From contig NZ_JQNF01000010.1 in the NCBI RefSeq assembly GCF_000745125.1, positions 434,001 to 498,000 on the forward strand: a stretch of 64,000 nucleotides of DNA, read 5' to 3'. Positions within the stretch are counted from its first letter, which is position 1, and the number at the start of each line of letters is the position of its first letter. The position numbers and the translations under genes are program-made. The notes beneath the pieces are model-generated. The model worked only from the letters and a program-made list of their open reading frames with translations, ran no database searches and was not told where the DNA came from. The DNA is from Carnobacterium jeotgali MS3 (lineage in GTDB: Bacteria; Bacillota; Bacilli; Lactobacillales; Carnobacteriaceae). Of this stretch, positions 35,905 to 45,103 are shown in pieces.

Positions 35905-36528
35905 ATGACAGATGTGACATGGGAAGTTCTCAATATTATAGGTACAATAGCCTTTGCTATAAGTGGGGCTTTTATTGCCTTAGAAGCAAAATATGACATA
36001 TTAGGAGTTTATATTTTAGGTTTTACAACGGCTTCCGGTGGAGGGCTTATCCGAAATTTGGTCATTGGGATTCCAGTTCAAAATATTTGGATGCAAAGTA
36101 CTTTATTTAAGTTTGCATTCTTAACTATTACGATAGTTTTGATTCTACCGAGTATCTGGGGAGGCCTTTGGAAAAAAAGCATCGTGTTTTTTGATGCAAT
36201 TGGTCTAGCCGCATTTGCTATTCAAGGCGCCAATTATGCCGTATCTATGGAAGTTCCCATAATTGCAGTCGTTCTTGCTGCTATTATGACTGGTACTGGT
36301 GGTGGAATATTACGAGATCTATTTGCTGGACGTAAACCGATGATTTTCTATTCAGAAGTTTACGCTTTATGGGCTGCCATTGCTGGTTTAATTATTGGTT
36401 TGGATTGGATAAGAGGTCCGTATGTCGTTATTATTTTATTTATTTCAATTGTCGTTTTAAGAATCTTATCAGCTTACTTTAATTGGAACCTTCCCCACTA
36501 TTTCAATTTTAAAAAAGAAAGAGAATAG
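35905..36528 (+). CDS. TRIC-type cation channel family protein (YadS/UPF0126)
   Basis: 207-residue membrane protein with seven helices in two repeats. The duplicated glycine motif is clear: SGGGLIRNLVIG in repeat one and GTGGGILRDLFAGRKP in repeat two. Prokaryotic TRIC homologues form K+-permeable trimers. RBS AGGAG. The 325-nt upstream gap is AT-rich and shows no gene; TATAAT at about 35841 may be a -10 box. Confidence 0.9.
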   Translation: MTDVTWEVLNIIGTIAFAISGAFIALEAKYDILGVYILGFTTASGGGLIRNLVIGIPVQNIWMQSTLFKFAFLTITIVLILPSIWGGLWKKSIVFFDAIGLAAFAIQGANYAVSMEVPIIAVVLAAIMTGTGGGILRDLFAGRKPMIFYSEVYALWAAIAGLIIGLDWIRGPYVVIILFISIVVLRILSAYFNWNLPHYFNFKKERE

Positions 36529-36782
36529 TTCTGTTTAAAAACATTTTATAAAGAGTATGCGAAACTAATAAACCTTTGGTAATGATGTTTAACTGTAAAT
36601 TCTTAGAGTTTATACAGTATTATTAGTTTTTTATTGACAAAAACTTTCTTTCAAAAAAATATATTGACCCTAAAAAAATCAAGCTTTTTTCGGAGTAGTT
36701 CATTCTACTCCATTTTTTGTATTTTCAAATCTCTCACTGTTATTTAAGACCTTAAGGCAGATGTGTCTGCAAAGATATTTAT

Positions 36783-37152
36783 TTATAATTCTCTATATTG
36801 ACTTGGACTCACCCAGTTCAACTTTCCTTTCATTCGTTTAGTATTGTAATAGCCGATATACTGTTTTCGCCTCATTAAAACTCCGATAAACAGTTTCATA
36901 ATAGTTTTCTTGTTTTAAAATACTAATTTTTTTCCATAGGGGAACTATCCAAACAGTTTCCCTTGCGAGACATGCTTTGAAAAATGCCTTGTTTTTCAAG
37001 TTTGCGGGTATCTACTTTCATTTGATAATCCCATCCTTGTACTTGAGAACAAGCTTTCATATCACATTTTTTAGTTAAAAACCGATATTTTCCATCACCT
37101 GCTACATAAAATCGAACAATTTGCATTTTAATATACAGCTGTATTTTGACAT
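36783..37152 (-). pseudogene. fused, frameshifted remnant of IS3 orfA and orfB
   Basis: Starts MSKYSCILK, shifts frame into QIVRFYVAGDGKYRFLTKKC (orfA helix-turn-helix region), then joins directly to orfB sequence QGWDYQMKVDTRKLEKQGIF followed by QSMSRKGNCLDSSPME, the final DDE-domain signature of IS3 transposases. After more frameshifts it ends YYNTKRMKGKLNWVSPSQYR and a stop. Most of orfA and orfB is missing, so it is inactive. Confidence 0.8.
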
Positions 37153-37154
37153 AA

Positions 37155-37194
37155 AAATAACCCCTAAAAGTTAGTTTTTTCTAACTTTTAGGGG
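37155..37194 (-). terminator. terminator-like hairpin after codA
   Basis: Perfect 14-bp stem CCCCTAAAAGTTAG/CTAACTTTTAGGGG with a T6/A6 loop and TTATTTTTAT tail on the minus strand. It belongs to the end of the IS3 remnant, but its orientation also fits termination of the codBA transcript. Confidence 0.7.
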
Positions 37195-37270
37195 TCACTA
37201 TCTGGACGGGCTTTTTAATTTTTATCCTATGACTGTCTTTTTTTGAAGATTTTTTTTTTTCGTCCTTACT

Positions 37271-38542
37271 TCAGCGATTAAATTGCACAGGTTCCTCGAA
37301 TCCGTCTACCAATGACCAAGTTTCGCTTAATTTGGTTTCTACAATTTTTTTTCCACTTCTGTAAGAGTAGCGGACCGGTACTTGTCTGCGGATGGCTTCA
37401 TATTCATTCTCAGCCGGAAGAACGATAAAGTCAGCTGGCTTTCCTTCTTCAATGCCGTAACGTTCTTCAATGTGCAGCGTTTTTGCACTGTTAATCGTGA
37501 TCAGATCCATGGCATTCATGATCTCTTCATAGCCTGTCAGCTGTGTCGCATGCAGCCCCATCAACAGAACTTGCAGCATATTTCCTGTTCCCAACGGGTA
37601 CCACGGGTCATAAATGTCGTCATGACCGAAACAAACCGTTAAATCGGCTTCCAACAATTCTTTAACACGTGTCAAGCCTCGTCGTTTCGGATACGTATCA
37701 AATCGCCCTTGTAGGTGCATGTTGACCAACGGATTAGAAACAAAACGAATATCAGATAGTTTCAATAGGCGGAATAATTTAGAGGTATACGCGTTGTTGT
37801 ATGATCCCATTGCTGTTGTATGGCTGGCAGTTGTACGTGAGCCCATTCCTCTTTCGTAAGCTTCTTTTGCAACAACTTCCACAAAACGTGACTGTTCGTC
37901 ATCAATCTCATCGCAATGGATATCAACTAGACGATCATATTTTTCAGCCAGATCAAAAGCAATTTTAAGCGATTCTACGCCATATTCTCTAGTGAATTCA
38001 TAGTGCGGAATGCCGCCCACTACATCAGCTCCCATTTTCAAGGCTTCTTCCATCAGTTCTTTTCCATTTGGATAAGATAAGATGCCTTCTTGCGGGAATG
38101 CAACGAGTTGGATGTCGACATAGGGTGCCATTTCTTCTTTCACTTCCAGCATAGCTTTTAAGGCCGTCAAATTGGGATCCGTAACATCCACATGTGTACG
38201 TACGTACTGGATTCCTTGAGCAATCTGCCATTGCAGGGCTTTTTTTGCACGTGTTTTAACATCTTCATGTGTTAGAAAAGCCTTGCGTTCAGACCAACGC
38301 TGGATGCCTTCGAATAATGTTCCGCTTTGATTCCATTCCGGTTCGCCTGCTGTCAAAGTTGTATCTAAATGAATATGTGGTTCAATAAACGGCGGAAGCA
38401 CCAGTGAACCGTTGACATTCAAAACATCATTTATTTTTTCTACAACCTCTAGTTGCGGTTCAATACGGGTAAACATTCCGTCTTCTATCGTGATTTGCCA
38501 AAGTCCTTTTTTTCCTTTTAGAGCTGCATTTTGAATAATCAT
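37271..38542 (-). CDS. codA: cytosine deaminase
   Basis: 423-residue amidohydrolase converting cytosine to uracil (E. coli CodA has 427). Metal ligands: [21 protein letters not shown] and [14 protein letters not shown], all characteristic of CodA; a THVDV segment is also present. ATG 38542 is chosen by similarity to homologue N-termini and a GTGGAG just upstream. Follows codB by 16 nt, so cytosine import and deamination are coupled. Confidence 0.92.
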   Translation of the reverse strand: MIIQNAALKGKKGLWQITIEDGMFTRIEPQLEVVEKINDVLNVNGSLVLPPFIEPHIHLDTTLTAGEPEWNQSGTLFEGIQRWSERKAFLTHEDVKTRAKKALQWQIAQGIQYVRTHVDVTDPNLTALKAMLEVKEEMAPYVDIQLVAFPQEGILSYPNGKELMEEALKMGADVVGGIPHYEFTREYGVESLKIAFDLAEKYDRLVDIHCDEIDDEQSRFVEVVAKEAYERGMGSRTTASHTTAMGSYNNAYTSKLFRLLKLSDIRFVSNPLVNMHLQGRFDTYPKRRGLTRVKELLEADLTVCFGHDDIYDPWYPLGTGNMLQVLLMGLHATQLTGYEEIMNAMDLITINSAKTLHIEERYGIEEGKPADFIVLPAENEYEAIRRQVPVRYSYRSGKKIVETKLSETWSLVDGFEEPVQFNR

Positions 38543-38558
38543 ATACTCCACACTTTCA

Positions 38559-39809
38559 TTAATTATTTTTTTCAAACCTTAATGCTGCCTTAGTTACCGG
38601 TAGTTTCATCAGTCCTGTATAAACCACAGCTGTTCCCACTAATGCGTTGAGTGGTGTGATTCCCGGTGCGAATTGGGCTAAAGCTACACCGATAGCCCAA
38701 GCTAGAAGAGCTATCCAGTTGATTGGTACAAAAGTCGCTTCTTCAAATCTGGTATAGTTGCGGTGTTTCACAAAAAAGTAATCTGCAATAATGATTGCTC
38801 CAATAGAAGGAATAGCCGCGCTCAGCAAGTTCAAAAAGCCGACAAAATTAGTGTACATCCACATAGCTAATACAGTTCCAATAATTCCATTCACAAAAAC
38901 CCAGAATTTTTTAGAGATTTTCGTAATATTAGCAAATCCTAAACCAGAAGCGTAAAGTGCATTATCATTGGTTGTCCAGATATTCAAAGCCAGTACCAAA
39001 ATTGCCGGTATTGTCAGCCCTTGCAAGAATAGGACTTCTGAGATATCTGAAAGCCCATAAACCATTGCCCCCACAGCTCCAAATAGGAACATCAGTGAGT
39101 TACCCAAGAAGAAAGCTGTTGAGGTAGCTGCAACAGCTGACCGCGAAGTTTTTGCAAAACGTGCAAAGTCAGCTGTCAACGTTCCGCCACTGATAAAGGA
39201 TCCGATACAGATAGTCAAAGCAGCCGATATTGTTAAACTCGTTTTTGGTTCATAGTCGAATAACGCTCTCAGTCCGCCCATGGTTTCTATTGCTTCTATG
39301 GCAGAGTAGCTTCCTAAAATCGCAATCAAAGGAACCGCTATAAAGCTTAGAATCACCAGCGACTTCATCCCATAAAGAGAAGCCAGAGTGATAACCATCC
39401 CGAAGATAAAAATCAACAAGTAACTATTCCAGCCCATTTCTTTTGCAATCGGAACAGCAAACATCGCCACACCGACTCCAAACCATCCTACTTGCGTAAA
39501 GCCCAATAAGAAGGATGGTAAGTACGAACCTTTCTCACCAAACGAGTACTTTGCCAGCAAGTGGGTAGACAATCCCATTTTAGCTGCAATGTGCGCCAAT
39601 GTTCCGGTATAAAGACAAAGTGCCAAGTTTCCCAACAGAATGACGAGCAAAAATTGAGAGAAAGTCAAATTTAATCCCAATTGCCCTCCTGCTAGCATAC
39701 TGGCTGAAAAAAAGGTAAAACCCAGCATTACAGCCATTGTTTTTGCAAAAGAATTACGGCTCGTTTGCGGTACCGTTTGTAATGAAAACTCTGTATCGAT
39801 TTTCTTCAT
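38559..39809 (-). CDS. codB: cytosine permease
   Basis: 416-residue NCS1-family transporter with 12 predicted helices; [18 protein letters not shown] and [13 protein letters not shown]-like text ([18 protein letters not shown]) match CodB. Imports cytosine with a proton. GGGAGG precedes the ATG. The ~190-nt leader contains a PyrR-type element and a terminator hairpin, which would tie expression to pyrimidine supply. Confidence 0.92.
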   Translation of the reverse strand: MKKIDTEFSLQTVPQTSRNSFAKTMAVMLGFTFFSASMLAGGQLGLNLTFSQFLLVILLGNLALCLYTGTLAHIAAKMGLSTHLLAKYSFGEKGSYLPSFLLGFTQVGWFGVGVAMFAVPIAKEMGWNSYLLIFIFGMVITLASLYGMKSLVILSFIAVPLIAILGSYSAIEAIETMGGLRALFDYEPKTSLTISAALTICIGSFISGGTLTADFARFAKTSRSAVAATSTAFFLGNSLMFLFGAVGAMVYGLSDISEVLFLQGLTIPAILVLALNIWTTNDNALYASGLGFANITKISKKFWVFVNGIIGTVLAMWMYTNFVGFLNLLSAAIPSIGAIIIADYFFVKHRNYTRFEEATFVPINWIALLAWAIGVALAQFAPGITPLNALVGTAVVYTGLMKLPVTKAALRFEKNN

Positions 39810-39842
39810 GTTGTTCCTCCCATTTCTATGGGTACCAAAAGC

Positions 39843-39992
39843 ACAAAAAGAGGCTGAATATCAGTTTTCCTGACATTCAGCCTCTTTCTTTAATCTAAGA
39901 GAAAAGTGTATACATATACACCTGCACACATTTCTCTTAGATTTTATCCGCTTCCTTGTCAGTCTCTCTGGACTGGTTTAAAGGTACCTGTA
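39843..39992 (-). promoter_or_regulatory. PyrR-type attenuator in the codBA leader
   Basis: On the minus strand: an AACCAGTCCAGAGAGACTG element followed by ACAAGGAAGCGG, matching the PyrR-binding loop seen in pyr operons; then a long hairpin AATCTAAGAGAAA/TTTCTCTTAGATT (39892-39943); then a terminator stem AAAGAGGCTGAATGTCAG/CTGATATTCAGCCTCTTT (39847-39887) followed by a T run. The order binding loop - alternative hairpin - terminator is that of PyrR attenuation. I could not derive the exact antiterminator pairing. Confidence 0.7.
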
Positions 39993-40005
39993 TTTAATTA
40001 AGTTT

Positions 40006-40034
40006 ATTATTCCAGAAAATAGTTTCTCTGTCAA
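40006..40034 (-). promoter_or_regulatory. codBA promoter
   Basis: Minus strand TTGACA (40034-40029), exactly 17 nt, AATAAT (40011-40006). The transcript would begin just upstream of the PyrR-like element, leaving a long structured leader. Confidence 0.78.
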
Positions 40035-40335
40035 CTAGAAAATTCCCCACTAAGATGTCTAAATGTAATGAACTGTATACAATTAAGACAAAAGAGCAGA
40101 TACGACAACCGTTCCCTACAGGAACAATGTAGTGAAAAGACTTTTAACAAAAAGATAGAGCGAGAAATGTGTGCCCCTCTTCCTTGAATAAACGAAGATG
40201 ATAATTGATGCGTTAGAAGATTTGGGACTAAACGCTTTTCGTCCCTTTCGCATAGAACACTTTACTTGACATGTCTACAAGCACCTCCTATTCCTCCGAA
40301 AATTTCAACTAAGCTAGTTAACTATTCTATCAACA
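40035..40335. other. gap without an identified gene
   Basis: Only a 14-codon minus-strand frame (MSSKVFYAKGTKSV) with a GGAGGTG upstream and a few small hairpins (GGGAC/GTCCC) are visible. I see no supported gene or RNA. Confidence 0.3.
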
Positions 40336-40911
40336 TTAAAAATTATACAACTTTTCTTTTTCCCAGTCTGCTTTAAAGATAGAGTAAGTTGCTATATCAC
40401 AAAGGTTTCCCTCGTTATCTTTTGCTCCTTCTCTTTTAATTCCCTCTAAACTCATTCCAACCTTTTTCATAACTTTTCCAGAACCTGAATTTTCAGTATG
40501 GTGACTGGCTTCTATTCTATTAAATCCAACACGCTCAAACAAAAAGTTTTTTACAGCAGTAAATGCTTCAGTCATAATTCCTTGATTCCAATAGTTCTTA
40601 GACATGCAATATCCAAACACTGCACATTCAATGTCACTATTTATATCGACGACATCGATAGTTCCTATTACTTGTTGGTTGTCTTTTAATTCTCTACACC
40701 AACGATAGCAATCCTCTTGTTCCAATTCTTTTTCCCAACTTGAGATGGCGTTTTTTGTATCTTCGATTCTTTTATGCGGCTTCCATGTTAAATATTTTGT
40801 TACTTCCTCATCACTTGCTCAGTTATGATACATATCTTCCGCATTTTCTATCGTAATCCTTTTCAAGACTAAACGATCTGTTTCTATTTGTTGTGTCCCT
40901 ATGTTTTTCAT
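40336..40911 (-). pseudogene. GNAT acetyltransferase gene with a nonsense codon
   Basis: A continuous 192-codon frame runs from ATG 40911 but codon 31 is TGA (40821-40819): MKNIGTQQIETDRLVLKRIT ... EDMYHN, stop, ASDEEVTKYLTW... In this family that position is usually Trp (NW.SD..V..Y), so TGG to TGA is likely. The rest is intact: VIGTIDVVDI, GYCMSKNYWNQGIMTEA, FNRIEASHHTENSGSGKVMKKVGM. A shorter protein could start at a Met inside, but it would lack the first strand and helix. Confidence 0.85.
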
Positions 40912-41061
40912 ATAATCATTCTCCCCCAGCATAATTTTTCTTTATACACATAATACCTGATATATTTATACTCTTCACTATTCTCATTAGAAAAATAAAG
41001 CTTTAGACTCATGATTTATGCTTGCGGCTGCAGTGAATTGAAATAGTTTGCTTACAAATGT

Positions 41062-41098
41062 AAAAAAAAGAGAACTGCTATATATAAGCAATTCTCTC
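41062..41098 (-). terminator. terminator of the c-di-GMP locus
   Basis: Hairpin AGAGAACTGCT/AGCAATTCTCT with one mismatch and a ~7-nt loop; the plus-strand A8 gives T8 on the minus strand. About 110 nt after the GGDEF gene. Confidence 0.8.
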
Positions 41099-41209
41099 TG
41101 GATAATATAGAAATGGGCTCTTAGTTTTTTTGAAAATAGCCAATCAGAAAACAATATTATTTTCCAATAAGTTATTCTTTCTGTGGATGGAAATAAATTT
41201 ACTTATAAT

Positions 41210-42307
41210 CTACTCATTTTCCATTGTTGCTCCAATTACTTTGTTTCTCCCTTGATCTTTAGCCATGTATAAACAACGATCGGCTAGTCGAAAGAGTTTC
41301 TTCATATCTTTTTTTTGAGTAGAGGCAGCCAAACCAATCGATACAGTTATATAAATACCAGCTCCATTTTCTAATAAGAATTCTTTACTTGCTACACTAG
41401 CTCTGATTTTTTCAGCAGTCTTTTTTTGTTCAACATATGGCAGGTTGTTTAAAATTATACAGAATTCTTCTCCGCCAACACGATAGATCAGCTCATTGTC
41501 AGGAGCTCCAACTTGCAGGATTACTGCTAACTGTCGCAAGATAAAGTTTCCATTCGCATGTCCATAAGTATCATTGATCCATTTAAAATGATCAATATCC
41601 AACATCATAAAAGCAGTCGTAGCAATTGATTTATCCGCTTGAATCGTTTGCCATTTTTTATTAAATACTCTCATGTTGTACAATCCTGTCAAGTAATCCA
41701 TTTGTGCTTGTTCTTGAATCTCTAAATACAAATGAAGGTTCTTTATCAAGTCTTCTATAAAAGCAGTTACTACAATAACTACGATACTCGAAAGAATCAA
41801 CAAGCTGATGCAAATAAGAGAACTCAATAAAATATCATCATAGAAAAAAAACAAGTTTAAAGTAATCGCTGAAACACAAACCACATTAAGCCATGATAAA
41901 ACAGCGTATTGATTAAACCGTTTCGTTAACTTACTACAGACATACGGCAATAAAAGACCCAGCACAATATACATAAATGCTGTTCGAGTCGAAGCAGGAT
42001 TGACTCCCAATAACAAACGCAACACTGAAATCAAAAAAGCTGTTGGAATAGAAACTGTAGGTCCAAAATAGTAAACCAACAAAATTAAAATAATATGTCT
42101 AAAATCTATTATCGCTTCTTTAGGCAAGTTAACCGAAAAAAGCATTAAAATAAAATTTGTCATACTAGCTATTCCAATCATTATCAACTTTTTCTGCAGG
42201 TTAAGTGTATATTTTTTTTCTTTTGGAATCAATTTAACAAATATATAAGATGCTGTACAGAGAATCGAAATATTGGCAATAACACTCAAGAAAACAGATG
42301 ACAGCAT
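41210..42307 (-). CDS. membrane-bound GGDEF diguanylate cyclase
   Basis: 365 residues. Residues ~1-185 form about six membrane helices resembling the 5TM-5TMR_LYT sensor (RHIILILLVYYFGP). Residues ~200-360 are a GGDEF domain: DYLTGLYN, LDIDHFKWINDTYGH and active-site GGEEF (278-282) are intact, so it should make c-di-GMP from GTP. The inhibitory RxxD is replaced by GAPD (267-270), so product inhibition at this site is unlikely. Last gene of the locus, 62 nt after the EAL gene. Confidence 0.9.
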   Translation of the reverse strand: MLSSVFLSVIANISILCTASYIFVKLIPKEKKYTLNLQKKLIMIGIASMTNFILMLFSVNLPKEAIIDFRHIILILLVYYFGPTVSIPTAFLISVLRLLLGVNPASTRTAFMYIVLGLLLPYVCSKLTKRFNQYAVLSWLNVVCVSAITLNLFFFYDDILLSSLICISLLILSSIVVIVVTAFIEDLIKNLHLYLEIQEQAQMDYLTGLYNMRVFNKKWQTIQADKSIATTAFMMLDIDHFKWINDTYGHANGNFILRQLAVILQVGAPDNELIYRVGGEEFCIILNNLPYVEQKKTAEKIRASVASKEFLLENGAGIYITVSIGLAASTQKKDMKKLFRLADRCLYMAKDQGRNKVIGATMENE

Positions 42308-42369
42308 AAAAAAACTCCTTCCATCAGCCAGTCACAGAGAATAATAAAGTAAAGAAATTCAGTAATTAC

Positions 42370-43092
42370 TTAACAACACTTTTTTATATTTTTTGAAGGT
42401 TTTCCAAAATAGTAACCTTGCTGAATCAAAATTCCTTGTTCTTTCAATTCATCACTTGTTGCTTGATCTTCAATACCTTCGACGATAAAACCGAGATGAT
42501 AGTCTTCTGAAAATTGTTGCCACGCGTTCAAGAAAAGATGCAAGGTTTCTTCATTTAAATCTTTTTTAGCACATTTTACAATTGAAAATTTAATCTGATC
42601 TAGATAAGGAACATATTTTAAGACCTCATCTAAAGAATTCATACCTGAACTAACATCGTCCAATGCAATACAATAACCTTTTGCCTTAATTGATGCAAAA
42701 ATAGAGTGGAATTTCTTATCAAACGTTAAAGAATCAACAGGTTCAATTGAAGCAGCAAATAATGGTGCTTCTTCTGTTATTTCGATGATCAATTGTTTAG
42801 CATATGGCTGCATGTTAGTGAAAAAAATATGGGCCTCCGGGTAAAATAATTGTTTTGGTGCAAAATTAATAGAAAATTGAATCGCTGGAAATGACTTTAA
42901 CAACTGCACCAGTTCCTCTTGAAACCATACTAAAAATTGTTTGTGCTCTTCTTTATTATGAATAATGTTATCCATTTTCACTGCTGGATAATACGGATTT
43001 TGTTCTTTATTTCTTAATAAAATTTCATATCCAACAATTCGATTGTCTTGTACATCGAATTTAGGCTGGAAGTGAAGTTGAAATTCATCCAT
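42370..43092 (-). CDS. stand-alone EAL domain protein (c-di-GMP phosphodiesterase-like)
   Basis: 240 residues, EAL domain only, no membrane segment. Motif readout: E23-I-L (EAL), FSINFAP (Asn), IIEITEE (Glu), ALDDVSSGMNSL (two Asp; canonical DDFGTGYSSL), QIKFSIVK (Lys kept, but the following Asp of KxD is Ser), VEGIED and QQGYYFGKP. Most metal ligands are kept, but loop 6 and one Asp are altered, so it may be a weak phosphodiesterase or a c-di-GMP binding protein. Confidence 0.85.
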   Translation of the reverse strand: MDEFQLHFQPKFDVQDNRIVGYEILLRNKEQNPYYPAVKMDNIIHNKEEHKQFLVWFQEELVQLLKSFPAIQFSINFAPKQLFYPEAHIFFTNMQPYAKQLIIEITEEAPLFAASIEPVDSLTFDKKFHSIFASIKAKGYCIALDDVSSGMNSLDEVLKYVPYLDQIKFSIVKCAKKDLNEETLHLFLNAWQQFSEDYHLGFIVEGIEDQATSDELKEQGILIQQGYYFGKPSKNIKKCC

Positions 43093-43237
43093 TTAAAGCC
43101 CTCCCCTTACTACTACTTCAATCGGTCATTTACGTAAGATAATAAGATGGCGCTACGTTTTTCATGTGACTATTTAAAATAGAGAATGGCTAAGGTTATA
43201 AATCACACTGAGTTCATAAGGAACAGTTAAATCTAAT

Positions 43238-45103
43238 CTATCTATTATTATAATTAGCAAGTAACTCCTCAGAACTATAAACCTGCTGCTTTATATTGAT
43301 ATTTAGAATTTTTTTAGCTAAGGCATTAAAAGTATAGTGTTCGTCAATTACTACTATATAATCATAATTGGATAAAGTGGATATAAATTCTTCGTCTGAA
43401 ATAATAAAGTTTTCAATTGCATCCACCTGATTTGAGTATAAGTAATATTTCCCTACATACTGAGTATAATAACTATCAATGCTTTCTTTATCTGCACTTA
43501 CTATCAAATAACTAGCATTGTTCAAAACTTGGTTATCTCCAGTAATGTTTTTTATCAAATAAGGTATTTCATTCTCATAATTTTTATTACTGAACATCAT
43601 CCCATTGCTTTCTGATAAAATTAATCCTGTAGAAAAGAATAACAATAAAATCGAACTGTATTGATAATATTTTTTTGTTTTGATACTTTTATAAGACCTA
43701 TGATTTCGCATAGCAATAGTTTGTTCATAGAGAAGAGAATCCATTTCTTGTACAAGAGTTATAGACAGAATCCCTAAAGAAAAAATAACCATACTTGAAG
43801 CATATCTTTCAAACCCTGCTAATACTAAAGCTTCTTCTATAGGCATAGAAAATAAAAACATTCCTAGTATCCCTATATAATATAGAATAACTATAGCATC
43901 CGTCAAAAATAGCATCTTAATCAAGCTATTCTTTCTCTTAAATCCTACTCTAATAATTAAATATGCCCCAATAAAGATTACATTTACGAATATAATTCCT
44001 TGAGTAGATAAACTATGCCAATCTATAACAGTTGAAGTGAAAGTGTGTATAATCTGAGTGGTTATCTCGTTTGTTTTTTCTGCAAATATATCTTGATAAG
44101 AGCTAATATTCACACTATGTTTAGATACTTCTTCTGTAAATGTGTTTTTTACATGTACTTCCCATAATATAAACGTGGAAATAGAAAACATCACTGTTGA
44201 GCCAGTTCCCACAACTAGGAGTATTATTTTAGACTGTTCTTTATTGAAATTTTTTATGCTGGTGTACAAATAATAAATCAGCACGATCACAACAAAAAAT
44301 AATCCGCTATTTTTAACAATAGCTAAAACTGATAATAACAGGATTGTATGAATCGAAGAAAGCAAAAAGTTTTTTCTCAACACATAAATGCCTGAAACAG
44401 CCGCTAGTGCTAACAGTGGCAATATAAAATCCACTAATAAGTTATTCATCCTAATAGCTATATTAAAATAATTAAATAGTGCTATAGTCAAAAATAGACT
44501 ACTTGTCATAAGCGTTCTAGAAGAATCTCGTATAACTGAAAATAGAGAATAGAGTGCAGCCATAATAAGCATAAACTGTCCTAGCAACATAACGCCTTCA
44601 TGATAACCAACAATTAAAGTAACATAATAAACAAACAGAGAAGATCCAATAGGATAGGATGTGAAGCTAATAATCCCTGTTGTCGCTGTAGGTAATGAAG
44701 CTTCTGTAATAAGGTACTTGACGATTACAGCCCAATGAGAAAAATTGTCATAGTGAACAAGACTGGATTGCAATAGAATAACAGAAAAAATCAAAAAATA
44801 ACCGATCATCCATATTCTAGTCAAATCTAACGAAAAGAGCCTAATTTTACTATCATTTTTATCTCTAAATAGGTTCACACTAAAAAGAAGTAGCCCGATT
44901 AGAAACATAGCAATTGCAGTGCCAGATAAAAATCCTAATAAAGAAGCAATATACAAAACGATTATATTTGCACAAAAGACAACAATTAAAGACAGCTTTG
45001 ATGGATAGCCAAACTTTCTTTCAATGTAAATTCGATACCCATACGTTGACAAACAAAACAGAAAAAAACGTAATACTATAATGATCATCTTTTGTTTCTC
45101 CAA
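43238..45103 (-). CDS. large polytopic membrane protein, GT-C-like
   Basis: 621 residues with ~13 transmembrane helices and a C-terminal soluble stretch (~500-621). After TM4, the loop SSLVHYDNFSHWAVIVKYL carries an acidic/His cluster like the first extracellular loop of GT-C transferases that use polyprenyl-phosphate sugars. No firm family match. Overlaps the synthase gene by 19 nt. In context it may decorate or extend the exported polysaccharide (inference). Confidence 0.7.
   Translation of the reverse strand: MEKQKMIIIVLRFFLFCLSTYGYRIYIERKFGYPSKLSLIVVFCANIIVLYIASLLGFLSGTAIAMFLIGLLLFSVNLFRDKNDSKIRLFSLDLTRIWMIGYFLIFSVILLQSSLVHYDNFSHWAVIVKYLITEASLPTATTGIISFTSYPIGSSLFVYYVTLIVGYHEGVMLLGQFMLIMAALYSLFSVIRDSSRTLMTSSLFLTIALFNYFNIAIRMNNLLVDFILPLLALAAVSGIYVLRKNFLLSSIHTILLLSVLAIVKNSGLFFVVIVLIYYLYTSIKNFNKEQSKIILLVVGTGSTVMFSISTFILWEVHVKNTFTEEVSKHSVNISSYQDIFAEKTNEITTQIIHTFTSTVIDWHSLSTQGIIFVNVIFIGAYLIIRVGFKRKNSLIKMLFLTDAIVILYYIGILGMFLFSMPIEEALVLAGFERYASSMVIFSLGILSITLVQEMDSLLYEQTIAMRNHRSYKSIKTKKYYQYSSILLLFFSTGLILSESNGMMFSNKNYENEIPYLIKNITGDNQVLNNASYLIVSADKESIDSYYTQYVGKYYLYSNQVDAIENFIISDEEFISTLSNYDYIVVIDEHYTFNALAKKILNINIKQQVYSSEELLANYNNR

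Larger units (their letters stand above)
36665..37197 (-). mobile_element. internally deleted IS3-family element
   Basis: About 530 bp, a third of normal length. The ends match as inverted repeats: TGACCCTAAAA on the plus strand at 36665 and TGACCCCTAAAAGTTAG on the minus strand at 37197. Next to the right end is the IS3-typical hairpin and an orfA-like start (ATG at 37152). The left end contains the last codons of orfB. Bounds rest on the terminal repeats; no target duplication is clear. A GGAGTAG/CTACTCC hairpin with T6 at 36692-36718 lies in the left end. Confidence 0.65.

Noticed and set aside
39843-39992. codBA leader as a purine or TPP riboswitch
   Set aside because: None of the conserved purine-aptamer loop or THI-box sequences is present; the AGTCCAGAGAGACTG element fits PyrR better.
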